Below are positions 45,920-53,447 of a stretch of 64,000 bases of DNA, piece by piece. The notes beneath the pieces are model-generated. The model did not search any database, had not been told where the DNA came from, and saw only the letters and a program-made list of their open reading frames with translations. Position 1 is the first letter of the stretch, and each line of letters begins with the position of its first letter. This DNA comes from Pseudomonas haemolytica (GTDB taxonomy: Bacteria > Pseudomonadota > Gammaproteobacteria > Pseudomonadales > Pseudomonadaceae), in NCBI RefSeq assembly GCF_009659625.1, contig NZ_VOIW01000010.1, positions 1-64,000 of the forward strand, given 5' to 3'. Both the position numbers and the translations under genes were made by a program.

Positions 45920-46013
45920 GCTTGGGCAGGGCGTGCCACCCATTTACTGCTGGAAGACCACCGCCTGCCAATCTGTTTCCTACAGCTGCACAGCACATAT
46001 TGTTGCTGGATCA

Positions 46014-46041
46014 GGAACTGGTTCCGACACAAAACCACATA
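46014..46041 (+). promoter_or_regulatory. hrp box (HrpL-type promoter), copy 1
   Basis: GGAACT-N15-CCACATA matches the HrpL promoter consensus GGAACC-N15/16-CCACNNA at every fixed base except the last C of the first element. It lies 75 bases before the start at 46117. Confidence 0.85.
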
Positions 46042-46116
46042 GGGAAGAGCTGATGGGCTTCGACGTTACGTTGGAGCGACAAGCCGAAAATTGCGCCCAC
46101 TGTAATGGAGAAACTT

Positions 46117-47214
46117 ATGTCGGTATCGATGTCGGATACACCCCTACCTACTTCATCAACTTCTGGCCTCCCACAGGCCGATGCCAAAACGGAGTCTAAG
46201 GTCAGTCGCGAGGCGCCTGCCGCGCCTTCTTTCAAGGGGCAGAATGCGGCCAACGTCAATTTCCAATCGCAGGCAAACAAGGGCGGACCGATGTTTGGTT
46301 CTGATCAGTCACCAGCAGGCAGTACCGACGCCCTTGCTCGTCACTATAACGCTCCTGCGAAGCAGAGCTTTCTGGATCACTTCAAGCAGTGGAGCAGCCA
46401 TTGGTTTACTGGGCATCGGCCACCCACGCACCCTGGTTGCGGCAATCCGCCGGCAAGGCCGAATCCTGGGTGGAGTAACCCACCGCCAAGACCGAACCCC
46501 GGTTGCAGTAACCCACCGGCAAGGCCAAATCCTGGGTGGAGTAACCCACCGCCAAGACCGAACCCCGGTTGCAGTAACCCACCACCAAGGCCGAATCCTG
46601 GCTGGAGTAATCCACCACCACGACCAGACCCCACTGCAGGTAGGCCTTACCCGGTGGCGCCAGGCAGGCCTGATCCGCAGTATTCACTCAAGAGTCGTGA
46701 AGAGCTGGTACAGCAGTTGCGTGATAGCTACCCAGCTTTCCTGGATCCCAATAACCCAGGGTATATCAGTGTTGACAGTATTCTTGCGATGGCACAAAGA
46801 GGTTGGTCATCTAATCCCGCCATGCGCGAAAACATTCGCTTGGCCAATGCGCTGCTGCGGGATCCGGAATTGATCGCAACCCTTATCCGGAACAGCGCCA
46901 CTGGTGCATCGGGCAATCTTGTTGATTGGAATGGCGTGAACTCGGTTCTCCATGGGCAAAACTACTTCAAGTACAAAACTGACAAGGAGCTTGCCGGTGA
47001 GATGATTGAGCATTACAAAGAGTTGAAAGGCTGGGGGTTCAGCCTGACAGTCAAAGATATGCGAAAGCTGGCTAGCCAACCTCTGACGGGCGATGCTGCC
47101 AAGGATCACCTTAGACAGTTGGCCCAGGAATTTCTTAATCGCCCTGAATTCATCGCGTGTGTCACTTCTGGCGGAAAAGTCAGCCTCAAAGCACTGTATT
47201 CGGCTTCCCATTGA
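46117..47214 (+). CDS. Candidate type III secreted protein with Pro-rich repeats
   Basis: 365 aa, not assigned to a family. The N-terminus (MSVSMSDTPLPTSSTSGLPQ) is rich in Ser and Thr and has no signal peptide, as in type III substrates. Residues about 105-175 are 11-residue repeats of the form NPPxRPNPGxS. The C-terminal half has GYISVDSILAMAQRG, LLRDPELIATLIRN and FLNRPEFIACVTSGGKVSL, a repeated module also seen in the gene at 48203. It is loosely like HrpF/HrpK-type translocator proteins, but this is not shown. The start follows GGAG at 46107-46110 by six bases; an ATG at 46105 is less well placed. An hrp box precedes it. Base composition is less GC-rich than in the neighbours. Confidence 0.75.
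   Translation: MSVSMSDTPLPTSSTSGLPQADAKTESKVSREAPAAPSFKGQNAANVNFQSQANKGGPMFGSDQSPAGSTDALARHYNAPAKQSFLDHFKQWSSHWFTGHRPPTHPGCGNPPARPNPGWSNPPPRPNPGCSNPPARPNPGWSNPPPRPNPGCSNPPPRPNPGWSNPPPRPDPTAGRPYPVAPGRPDPQYSLKSREELVQQLRDSYPAFLDPNNPGYISVDSILAMAQRGWSSNPAMRENIRLANALLRDPELIATLIRNSATGASGNLVDWNGVNSVLHGQNYFKYKTDKELAGEMIEHYKELKGWGFSLTVKDMRKLASQPLTGDAAKDHLRQLAQEFLNRPEFIACVTSGGKVSLKALYSASH
46432..46632 (+). repeat. In-frame 33-bp tandem repeats coding for Pro-rich units
   Basis: About six 33-bp units encode NPPARPNPGWS / NPPPRPNPGCS in partly alternating order, giving a 66-bp higher-order period. The high identity between units suggests recent expansion, and copy number may vary between strains. Confidence 0.9.
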
Positions 47215-47265
47215 CTGATCTTCGGGCGTCGTAACAAGTGGGCGGCGCCTTACTCAATTGTTTGA

Positions 47266-47293
47266 GGAACGGCTTACGCTCATTTGCCACATA
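47266..47293 (+). promoter_or_regulatory. hrp box (HrpL-type promoter), copy 2
   Basis: GGAACG-N15-CCACATA, with the same spacing and second element as copy 1. It lies 60 bases before the start at 47354 and after the stop of the preceding gene, so the small gene has its own promoter. Confidence 0.85.
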
Positions 47294-47353
47294 GGTGGTA
47301 CCAGCGGTGGTGATTAACGTGCCGCTCTTGAGATTTCGAGTGAGGGAAAACAT

Positions 47354-47668
47354 ATGACTTCAACCTCGTTTAATTCCCCCAAACCCGGCCGCCTTGAACA
47401 CCTATGCAGTACTCAGCGAGCCAATTTCGCGGTCTCTGAGGAGCGCGCAGCATCACGAGGCCTGCCCCTCCCGTCGAGGGCGTATGAGGTTGAGACCCGG
47501 CGCATGAAGGCCTTCGCCGGCCAGCGCAAATTCCAGGCCCCCGTTTCCGATGACTTTTCCCGGGGATTGCTCTCGGCCAAGCAGTCGCCGAGTGAAAACG
47601 CCGAGCCAAAACACACCGGCCTGATCAATAGCCTGACGGCCTGGTGGCGTCGGCAAATGCAGGGTTAA
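47354..47668 (+). CDS. Small candidate type III secreted protein
   Basis: 104 aa, unrecognised. The N-terminus MTSTSFNSPKPGRL is rich in Ser/Thr and has no acidic residue in the first 14 positions, the pattern known for HrpL-dependent effectors. The rest is basic and hydrophilic (ETRRMKAFAGQRKFQAPV), ending in TAWWRRQMQG; no membrane segment or catalytic motif is visible. GAGGG at 47342-47346 stands seven bases before ATG. It is transcribed from its own hrp box. A role as chaperone or accessory protein is an alternative, but its charge is unlike the usual acidic chaperones. Confidence 0.68.
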   Translation: MTSTSFNSPKPGRLEHLCSTQRANFAVSEERAASRGLPLPSRAYEVETRRMKAFAGQRKFQAPVSDDFSRGLLSAKQSPSENAEPKHTGLINSLTAWWRRQMQG

Positions 47669-47721
47669 CTCAGCCCTCGACAACGTTTTTACATGTTGTC
47701 ATGGCTATTAGCTGATCTTCC

Positions 47722-47749
47722 GGAACTGTCGTGATCTTCCAGCCACACA
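47722..47749 (+). promoter_or_regulatory. hrp box (HrpL-type promoter), copy 3
   Basis: GGAACT-N15-CCACACA, again with N15 spacing, 95 bases before the start at 47845. It should drive that gene and the coupled gene after it. Confidence 0.85.
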
Positions 47750-47844
47750 TGAGGTGCTCGTCTGGCTGGAATTCATTCGACAGTTGCAGCTTTTTGGCAG
47801 CGCTCGCCAGGCAAGTCCGGATCCTGAATAGTGGGAAGTGAAGC

Positions 47845-48201
47845 ATGACAATCAATAGCGCAATACCTCGCAGCCTGCTACCTCCCGTGAGTGGGCAAGA
47901 GGTGCAACCGACTTCGCCACCACCGATTGATCATTTCGCTCATGGAGTGGGCACATGGGATGCACTGCCGCGCCGGCCAGCGGTGCTATCAAGCGCCTTG
48001 TCCGCGCTGCGTTCCCATCAATTGCAAAATGCGCCGGACATTCGCGCGAATGCGATTCCACCAGGCTCGCACTCAACCGATAGCCAACTAGTGGCCGAGT
48101 TGGAAAAAGGCTTTGGCGAGCTGCACGCTTATTTCAAAGAGGGGCGTGGGTCGCAGTCTTCCCTTCTACAGGTCGCTGCGCAAAGACTGAGTGGAGAGTA
48201 A
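47845..48201 (+). CDS. Candidate type III secreted protein (118 aa)
   Basis: 118 aa, unrecognised. MTINSAIPRSLLPPVSGQEV has an aliphatic residue at position 3 and no acidic residue before position 19, in line with type III secretion signals. The middle is Pro/Ser/His-rich; the C-terminal 45 residues look helical (LVAELEKGFGELHAYFKEG). The stop is immediately followed by the start of the next gene, so the two are translated together and may act as a pair. It is preceded by an hrp box. Confidence 0.68.
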   Translation: MTINSAIPRSLLPPVSGQEVQPTSPPPIDHFAHGVGTWDALPRRPAVLSSALSALRSHQLQNAPDIRANAIPPGSHSTDSQLVAELEKGFGELHAYFKEGRGSQSSLLQVAAQRLSGE

Positions 48202-48202
48202 T

Positions 48203-48751
48203 GTGCGAGATCGCCTGATCCTGGTCGTCAGGGAGATTCTAAAACGGCCGTCCTTGAATGACGCAATCATGGATTGCGAAGGGTACATTACCCGCGACAG
48301 TCTCAGGATTGCTGCGACGACTTTGCGAGGTAACAGTTCTTCCGACACCTTCAGTCAAGACCCTTTCCATGGTCTGGACAATGCCGCGGTCGTTCGGGCT
48401 CTTCAAGGCTATTTCAAGCATCTGCGGGACGCGACCAAAGATCGCAGGAGCTTTTTTGAAGAATTCGAGTACGTGGAAATCGCCCTCCTCAAAGCGGTGA
48501 TGAATGACCCTGATGAGGTTGATTCCCAGGGCCTGCCCATACTCGAGCCTTCCACCGGCCTACCCAGAAAGCAATACAGCGAGCACTGCGTCTACACGGC
48601 CAAAAACATCATTGAGCGTCCGGGCTTGTTACGCTCGTTGGTACATATAAATAGCATGCGCCTGTTTGGCCGGCTCAAATCTACGGAGTGGCTCAGCAAT
48701 ACAAGCCTGGAGCGCTGGCTGGAGCGATACAAGCTACACAAAGCCAGGTAA
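48203..48751 (+). CDS. Protein with modules shared with the 46117 gene, coupled to the preceding gene
   Basis: 182 aa, unrecognised. GTG 48203 is preferred: GGAG at 48193-48196 is six bases upstream, and it starts one base after the preceding stop. A GTG at 48191 is possible. ILKRPSLNDAIMDCEGYITR, then DSLRIAATTLRG, resembles the module in the 46117 protein (GYISVDSILAMAQRG), and IIERPGLLRSLVH resembles LLRDPELIATLIR there. No catalytic motif is seen. It shares the transcript of the third hrp box. It could be an effector, a translocator-like protein or a partner of the 118-aa protein. Confidence 0.7.
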   Translation: MRDRLILVVREILKRPSLNDAIMDCEGYITRDSLRIAATTLRGNSSSDTFSQDPFHGLDNAAVVRALQGYFKHLRDATKDRRSFFEEFEYVEIALLKAVMNDPDEVDSQGLPILEPSTGLPRKQYSEHCVYTAKNIIERPGLLRSLVHINSMRLFGRLKSTEWLSNTSLERWLERYKLHKAR

Positions 48752-48775
48752 CACCGGCCTTGTGCACCGCGTGGT

Positions 48776-49927
48776 TTACACCTTGAGGATCTTGCCACTG
48801 ATTGCCACACCGGCCAGCAATAGTGCGACCAATACAAACGCTGTACTCAGGCTGCTGCCATGGGCGATAAAGCCGATCATGGCCGGGCCGGCAAGAATGC
48901 CGGCATAGCCCAGCGTGGTGATAGCCGGCACAGCAATGTGTTCGGGCATGACCTTCTGCTTGCCCACGGCGGTGTACAGCACCGGCACGATATTCGAACA
49001 TCCGGCGCCGACCAATGCGTACCCGAGCAGCGCCGTTTCCCAGGCCGGTAATAGCGTCGCGAGCAGCAGACCAGCACAGGCCAATGTGCCACCGATCACG
49101 ATCACTCGTGTGGTGCCCAAACGTCGGACAATCGCATCACCGGTCAGGCGTCCAGCCGTCATGGTCAAGGCAAATGCCGCATACCCAAGGCCTGCATAAG
49201 CTTCATCCAAGCCGCGCTCGGCGCTCAGAAACACAGCACTCCAATCCAGTACCGCGCCTTCAGCCAGGAACACAATGAAACACAGGCAGCCGATAAACAG
49301 CACCACACCATGAGGCACCGCAAATGCCGGGCCTGAGCTTTCACTGCCATACGGCAACAGGTGCGGTGCGGCCTTGAGCAGTGCCGCCACCATGATAACC
49401 ACGACCACCAGGGTTGCCTGCAATGGCGACAGGCCCAGGCCCAGCAACCCGGCCACTCCTGCCGCGCCGACAATGCCCCCCAGGCTGAACAACCCATGGA
49501 AACCCGACATCATGGTTTTGCCACTAGCGCGCTCAACGATCACGGCTTGCAGGTTGACGGTGGAGTCCACAGTGCCCAGGCCCGCGCCAAACAGGAACAG
49601 TCCAGCGATCAGCAACGGGATCGAGCTGACGGTGGCCAGCATCGGCAGGGCCAGGCAGATCATAAGTGTCCCTGCGGTAAGCACGCGTCGGCAGCCATAG
49701 CGCGATGCCAGTGCGCCCGCCGCCGGCATCGCGATGATCGACCCCACCCCCAGGCATAACAGCAGCAGGCCAAGCGTGCCTTCATTCAGGTTCGCGCGCG
49801 CTTTGGCATAGGGCACCAAGGGCGCCCAGGCGGCGATACCAAAACCGGCGATAAAAAAGGCGATACGGGTCGACATTTGTTCCAATCGCCCGGGAACCAC
49901 GGGCGCTGGAGTGGGAATGGCAGTCAT
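48776..49927 (-). CDS. MFS transporter (YbjJ-like)
   Basis: 383 aa with 12 predicted membrane segments. AAWAPLVPYAKARANLNEGTL and the loop GALASRYGCRRVL after segment 2 carry the family pattern, with GTVDSTVNLQAVIVER in segment 4-5. It belongs to the group of drug/sugar-type transporters related to E. coli YbjJ, of unknown substrate. It converges with the HrpL-type genes and has its own upstream region. Confidence 0.86.
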   Translation of the reverse strand: MTAIPTPAPVVPGRLEQMSTRIAFFIAGFGIAAWAPLVPYAKARANLNEGTLGLLLLCLGVGSIIAMPAAGALASRYGCRRVLTAGTLMICLALPMLATVSSIPLLIAGLFLFGAGLGTVDSTVNLQAVIVERASGKTMMSGFHGLFSLGGIVGAAGVAGLLGLGLSPLQATLVVVVIMVAALLKAAPHLLPYGSESSGPAFAVPHGVVLFIGCLCFIVFLAEGAVLDWSAVFLSAERGLDEAYAGLGYAAFALTMTAGRLTGDAIVRRLGTTRVIVIGGTLACAGLLLATLLPAWETALLGYALVGAGCSNIVPVLYTAVGKQKVMPEHIAVPAITTLGYAGILAGPAMIGFIAHGSSLSTAFVLVALLLAGVAISGKILKV

Positions 49928-50064
49928 GAAAAATCCTTGGTTTTGCGTTCAACGAACGATGTCCGGCCTGACATCCTTGCACATCAGGCCCTCTCGAGCG
50001 AGCCGGGTTCCCGTTGCGTTCAAGATTAAAAGCACGGACTTCGAACATTATTTTTTACAAACGT

Positions 50065-50093
50065 GGAACGCTTGGGGCCTTGGTAACCACCCA
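50065..50093 (+). promoter_or_regulatory. Possible orphan hrp box
   Basis: GGAACG-N16-CCACCCA fits the HrpL consensus with N16 spacing. No clear gene lies within the usual distance; a 20-bp inverted repeat begins 18 bases on. A chance match is possible at this degree of degeneracy. Confidence 0.5.
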
Positions 50094-50110
50094 GGAATTA
50101 TCGAACGTGT

Positions 50111-50199
50111 AGGAGGTGGTCTGGAAGGTGCTTAATCCCCGTGAGCATGGCTGAACCCCAGGTTCTTGCGGTGGGTTATCACCTTCCAGGCCACCTCCT
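50111..50199 (+). repeat. 20-bp inverted repeat around a 49-base loop
   Basis: AGGAGGTGGTCTGGAAGGTG (50111-50130) pairs with CACCTTCCAGGCCACCTCCT (50180-50199) with a single mismatch that is a G-U pair in RNA. It could be a structured leader, a small RNA or the remnant of a mobile element. Confidence 0.7.
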
Positions 50200-50595
50200 G
50201 CAGATCGACTGTTCTGTAAAATGATGCTGTGCCAGTAAGTAGGTATCTGAACGGACGAGGTATCACGACAAACCTGATGCGGTATCGCCCGTGGTCACTT
50301 ATGTCGAGCCGGCGGTGGATGAACAGGTGTCAGCTATTTCCTTAAAACCTAGTCATGTAAGTGCAAGTTTGAGTCAGAATTTTCTTTTTGTTATTAGATA
50401 GGTTATTGGCTGCATTACTTTTATGTAAAAGACAATTCCATCCTCGTCGTACGAAACTTCTTTTTTAGTTTTGAAGATTTGAAATGCTCCTGAAATCGCT
50501 AAGCTTGAGCATGTTCAGGTGCTTTTTTTCGCAATCCAATGGGTTTTGGCGGGGGGAAGTAGTTCAGTCGAAAAATTGATGGCGGGTAACAAAGG

Positions 50596-52611
50596 ATGGT
50601 TAACGCGTTTGCTTCGTCACGTTTCAAATTGGTCCTTACAAGGATAAATACAGGTTTTCAAGTACTAGGGTTCAAAGGCAGCGAGGCCCTTGATCAACCC
50701 TACTTCATACATGTGCAGTTAGTTAGCGAAGACCCTGCCCTTGACCTGGAGGCGTTGCTTCATCAACCCGCCTACCTGGACTTTGGCGAAGCGGGTCAGG
50801 GCCTGCATGGGCAGGTCTACGCCATCGGTCGAGATGGTCCAGGTGCGCGGCTCACCCGTTACCACCTGACCCTGGCCCCGCGCCTGGCATGCCTTGCCCA
50901 TCGCCGGGATCAACGGGTTTTCCAGCAGCGCAGCGTGCCGCAGATCATTGCGACGGTCCTTGAACACCACGGGATCCTCGCCGACGCCTATACCTTCGAG
51001 CTCGGGCCGGTGGTGTATCCGCCACGAGGATTTTGCGTGCAGTACAGGGAATCCGACCTGCACTTCATCCAGCGGCTGTGTGAAGAAGAGGGCATTCACT
51101 ACCACTTTCGTCACCGCGTGGACAATCATCTGTTGGTGTTCGGTGATGACCAGACGGTGTTTCGACGGTTGCCGGTGCAGCATTACTGTTCATCGGCTGA
51201 TCCGGCGCTCGAGACCCGGGTTGTCCAGCGTTTCGACCGGCGCCTGCAAATGCGTAGTCGGCGAGCCGTACGCCGTGACTATGACTTTGAGCATCCTTCG
51301 TTTTGCCTGCAAGACAAGGCGGGTACTGGGGGGGTGGATCCTTTGGAAGACTATCGTTACCCCGGCGGCTTCAGCGGCCATGCACGGGGAGCACAATTGG
51401 CGCGACGCGCCCTGGAGCGCCATCAGCGTGATCGCCATCGGGTCTTGGGCAAAAGTGATCAACCGGCATTATGCAGTGGCCATTTTCTTGAGTTGTGCGA
51501 TCACCCGGATCCAGTCTGCAATGACTTATGGCTGCTGACGTCGGTGCGTCATGAGGGCTACCAGCCTCAGGTATTGGAGGAGTCGACATTTGAGGCCAGT
51601 GGATTCCAGGGGTATCGCAACCGCTTCACCGCGACACCCTGGCGCGCAGTGCATCGGCCAGCGCTCAAGCACCCCAAGCCGACGATCAGTGGCAGCCAGA
51701 CCGCAACGGTAACCGGGCCTGCGGGAGAGGACGTGCATTGCGATGCCTATGGTCGGGTGAAGGTGCGCTTTCATTGGGATCGCCTGGACAAAAACGATGA
51801 TACGAGCAGTTGTTGGCTGCGAGTGGCTTCCGGGTGGGCGGGTGATGGGTTTGGTGCCATGCTCATTCCACGGGTAGGCATGGAAGTGCTGGTGAGCTTC
51901 CTGGAGGGCGACCCGGACCAACCCCACGTCAACGGCTGCCTGCCCAATGCGTTGCACCTGCCTGCCTATCCCTTGCCGCAACACAAGACGCGCAGCGTAC
52001 TGCGTAGCCGCAGTTCTCCACAGGGTCTGGGCGCCAACGAGTTGCACCTAGAAGACAGGCGCGGTGAAGAACTTATCTACCTGCGCGCCCAGCGCGACAT
52101 GGAGCAACAGGTGGGCCATGACAGCCGGCTGGAGGTGGCCGGAGAGCGGCACGAAATCATCCGGGGGTTGAGCACGGCTCGCCTGGAAAGCGAAGAGCAT
52201 CGCCACGTCGCTGGTGATCGCAAGGTCACGCTCAAGGCGCATGACCACCTCGACGTGCAGGGCGATAGCCTGACCCAGGTTGGCCAGACCCTGGTGATCG
52301 AAGCCGGCCAGCAGGTTCATCTCAAGGCGGGTGCCAGCCTGGTTATCGATGCGGGGTCGCAACTGAGTCTGAAAGCCGGTGGAGAGCATTTGGTGATTCA
52401 CGCCGGGGGCATTTTCAGCAGCCGGCCCATCACACAGGGCGGCTCGCCAACCCCAACACGTTCGGTTAGTCCCACGGCGGTTGCCCGCCCGCAAGTCTCT
52501 GCTGCACAAGGCGTCATCATGGACTTGGCCAGGCAATTGGGCGCGGACTTCTGCCCCCTGTGCGAATGCTGCCGTGACGGCCTGTGCGATCTCACGGGGA
52601 GGGCGGCTTGA
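50596..52611 (+). CDS. vgrG: Type VI secretion tip protein VgrG
   Basis: 671 aa. The gp27-like part (QYRESDLHFIQRLCEEEGIHYHFRH) is followed by the gp5/OB fold (DAYGRVKVRFHWDR, SCWLRVASGWAG, IPRVGMEVLVSFLEGDPDQP) and a C-terminal beta-helix stalk (QQVGHDSRLEVAGERHEIIR onward). The last 35 residues carry a cysteine cluster (CPLCECC, then CDL) not part of the standard stalk, perhaps for effector docking or metal binding. The start is ATG 50596; the ribosome site is poor. The next gene starts within the stop (TGATG). It is an orphan vgrG island without core type VI genes in the window. Confidence 0.94.
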   Translation: MVNAFASSRFKLVLTRINTGFQVLGFKGSEALDQPYFIHVQLVSEDPALDLEALLHQPAYLDFGEAGQGLHGQVYAIGRDGPGARLTRYHLTLAPRLACLAHRRDQRVFQQRSVPQIIATVLEHHGILADAYTFELGPVVYPPRGFCVQYRESDLHFIQRLCEEEGIHYHFRHRVDNHLLVFGDDQTVFRRLPVQHYCSSADPALETRVVQRFDRRLQMRSRRAVRRDYDFEHPSFCLQDKAGTGGVDPLEDYRYPGGFSGHARGAQLARRALERHQRDRHRVLGKSDQPALCSGHFLELCDHPDPVCNDLWLLTSVRHEGYQPQVLEESTFEASGFQGYRNRFTATPWRAVHRPALKHPKPTISGSQTATVTGPAGEDVHCDAYGRVKVRFHWDRLDKNDDTSSCWLRVASGWAGDGFGAMLIPRVGMEVLVSFLEGDPDQPHVNGCLPNALHLPAYPLPQHKTRSVLRSRSSPQGLGANELHLEDRRGEELIYLRAQRDMEQQVGHDSRLEVAGERHEIIRGLSTARLESEEHRHVAGDRKVTLKAHDHLDVQGDSLTQVGQTLVIEAGQQVHLKAGASLVIDAGSQLSLKAGGEHLVIHAGGIFSSRPITQGGSPTPTRSVSPTAVARPQVSAAQGVIMDLARQLGADFCPLCECCRDGLCDLTGRAA

Positions 52612-53447
52612 TGGACAGCTTGCCCATTCGATGGATGGCCCAACAGCAGCAGAGTGGGTACCCACTGTGCCTGATGCTTGAAGGGAGCAACGAGGCTCGC
52701 CAACCGCTGCTGGCAGGGCGCGACCAGACGCAATATTGCAACCTCTACAGCGAGACCGATGCGGCGCAGTTGGCGAGTTCAGGCCCGGCCATCCTGCTGC
52801 TGGAGAAGATGAGTGAGCCCGCGTTGGTCGGCTTGCTGCAAAACCCTGAGTCGAACTGGGGTTGGCTGGGTAGCTTGCCTGCTGCCGACTTGAGCGATGT
52901 GACACGACATTGGCGCGAGAGGCTGCTGGTAGGACCAAAGGGGCAACAGGCGCTTTATCGCATTCACGACAACCGCACCCTGGCCCGTGCCTTGGCTTAC
53001 CTACCGAAAGAGCATTGGCCGAGCTATCTCGGGCCGTTGATCGGTGTGTGTTATTGGCATGAAGGCCGCTGGTGCCACCACCAAAACCCCGCCCCCGGCG
53101 ACTACCCGGTACCTGACCCCGCGCCTTGGCTCGGCACACCCAACCCCCAGGCCCAAGCCATCCTGCACGCCAATATCCTGCGCTACCTGCTGGCGGAGCA
53201 CAGTGAAGACCTGGCGGCATTGGTCGAATTCCAAGACCCGAAGGTCTGGCTCGCCCAGGTACTGGAACAGGCGCGCACCTGGCAATGGCGCGGGCCGGAG
53301 CAGTTGGAGTTTTTGGTGGTGCGCCGGTTGGAAGAAGCCACCCGCAGCAGTGTTGTTCGTTGGCAACCGAGGATCGGGGAGGCACCAGGGCAGCATTTTG
53401 AACGAGTGGTGGAGCAGTGGCGCAGGGAGGAAGGCAAAAGTGAGTAG
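52611..53447 (+). CDS. DUF4123 type VI effector adaptor/chaperone
   Basis: 278 aa. The DUF4123 domain fills the N-terminal half (SGYPLCLMLEGSNEARQPLL, LLEKMSEPALVGLLQNP, LLVGPKGQQALYRIHDNRTL). Such proteins load effectors on VgrG. The ATG shares one base with the vgrG stop, and the adaptor precedes the lipase, as in the Vibrio VasW/TseL arrangement. It should be cytoplasmic. Confidence 0.9.
   Translation: MDSLPIRWMAQQQQSGYPLCLMLEGSNEARQPLLAGRDQTQYCNLYSETDAAQLASSGPAILLLEKMSEPALVGLLQNPESNWGWLGSLPAADLSDVTRHWRERLLVGPKGQQALYRIHDNRTLARALAYLPKEHWPSYLGPLIGVCYWHEGRWCHHQNPAPGDYPVPDPAPWLGTPNPQAQAILHANILRYLLAEHSEDLAALVEFQDPKVWLAQVLEQARTWQWRGPEQLEFLVVRRLEEATRSSVVRWQPRIGEAPGQHFERVVEQWRREEGKSE

Larger units (their letters stand above)
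49928..50595. other. Long intergenic region before vgrG
   Basis: 668 bases, AT-rich in its right half (about 50330-50560). It holds the MFS promoter on the left, a possible fourth hrp box, a large hairpin and presumably the vgrG promoter. No convincing protein gene is seen; the largest plus-strand frame after the hrp box has only 25 codons (50147-50224). Confidence 0.6.

Noticed and set aside
46432..46632. Regular repeats that could suggest a CRISPR array
   Set aside because: The 33-bp units are adjacent without unique spacers and stay in frame within a gene; they are coding repeats.
50147..50224. 25-codon frame after the orphan hrp box
   Set aside because: No ribosome site, no similarity, and it overlaps an arm of the hairpin; too weak to call a gene.
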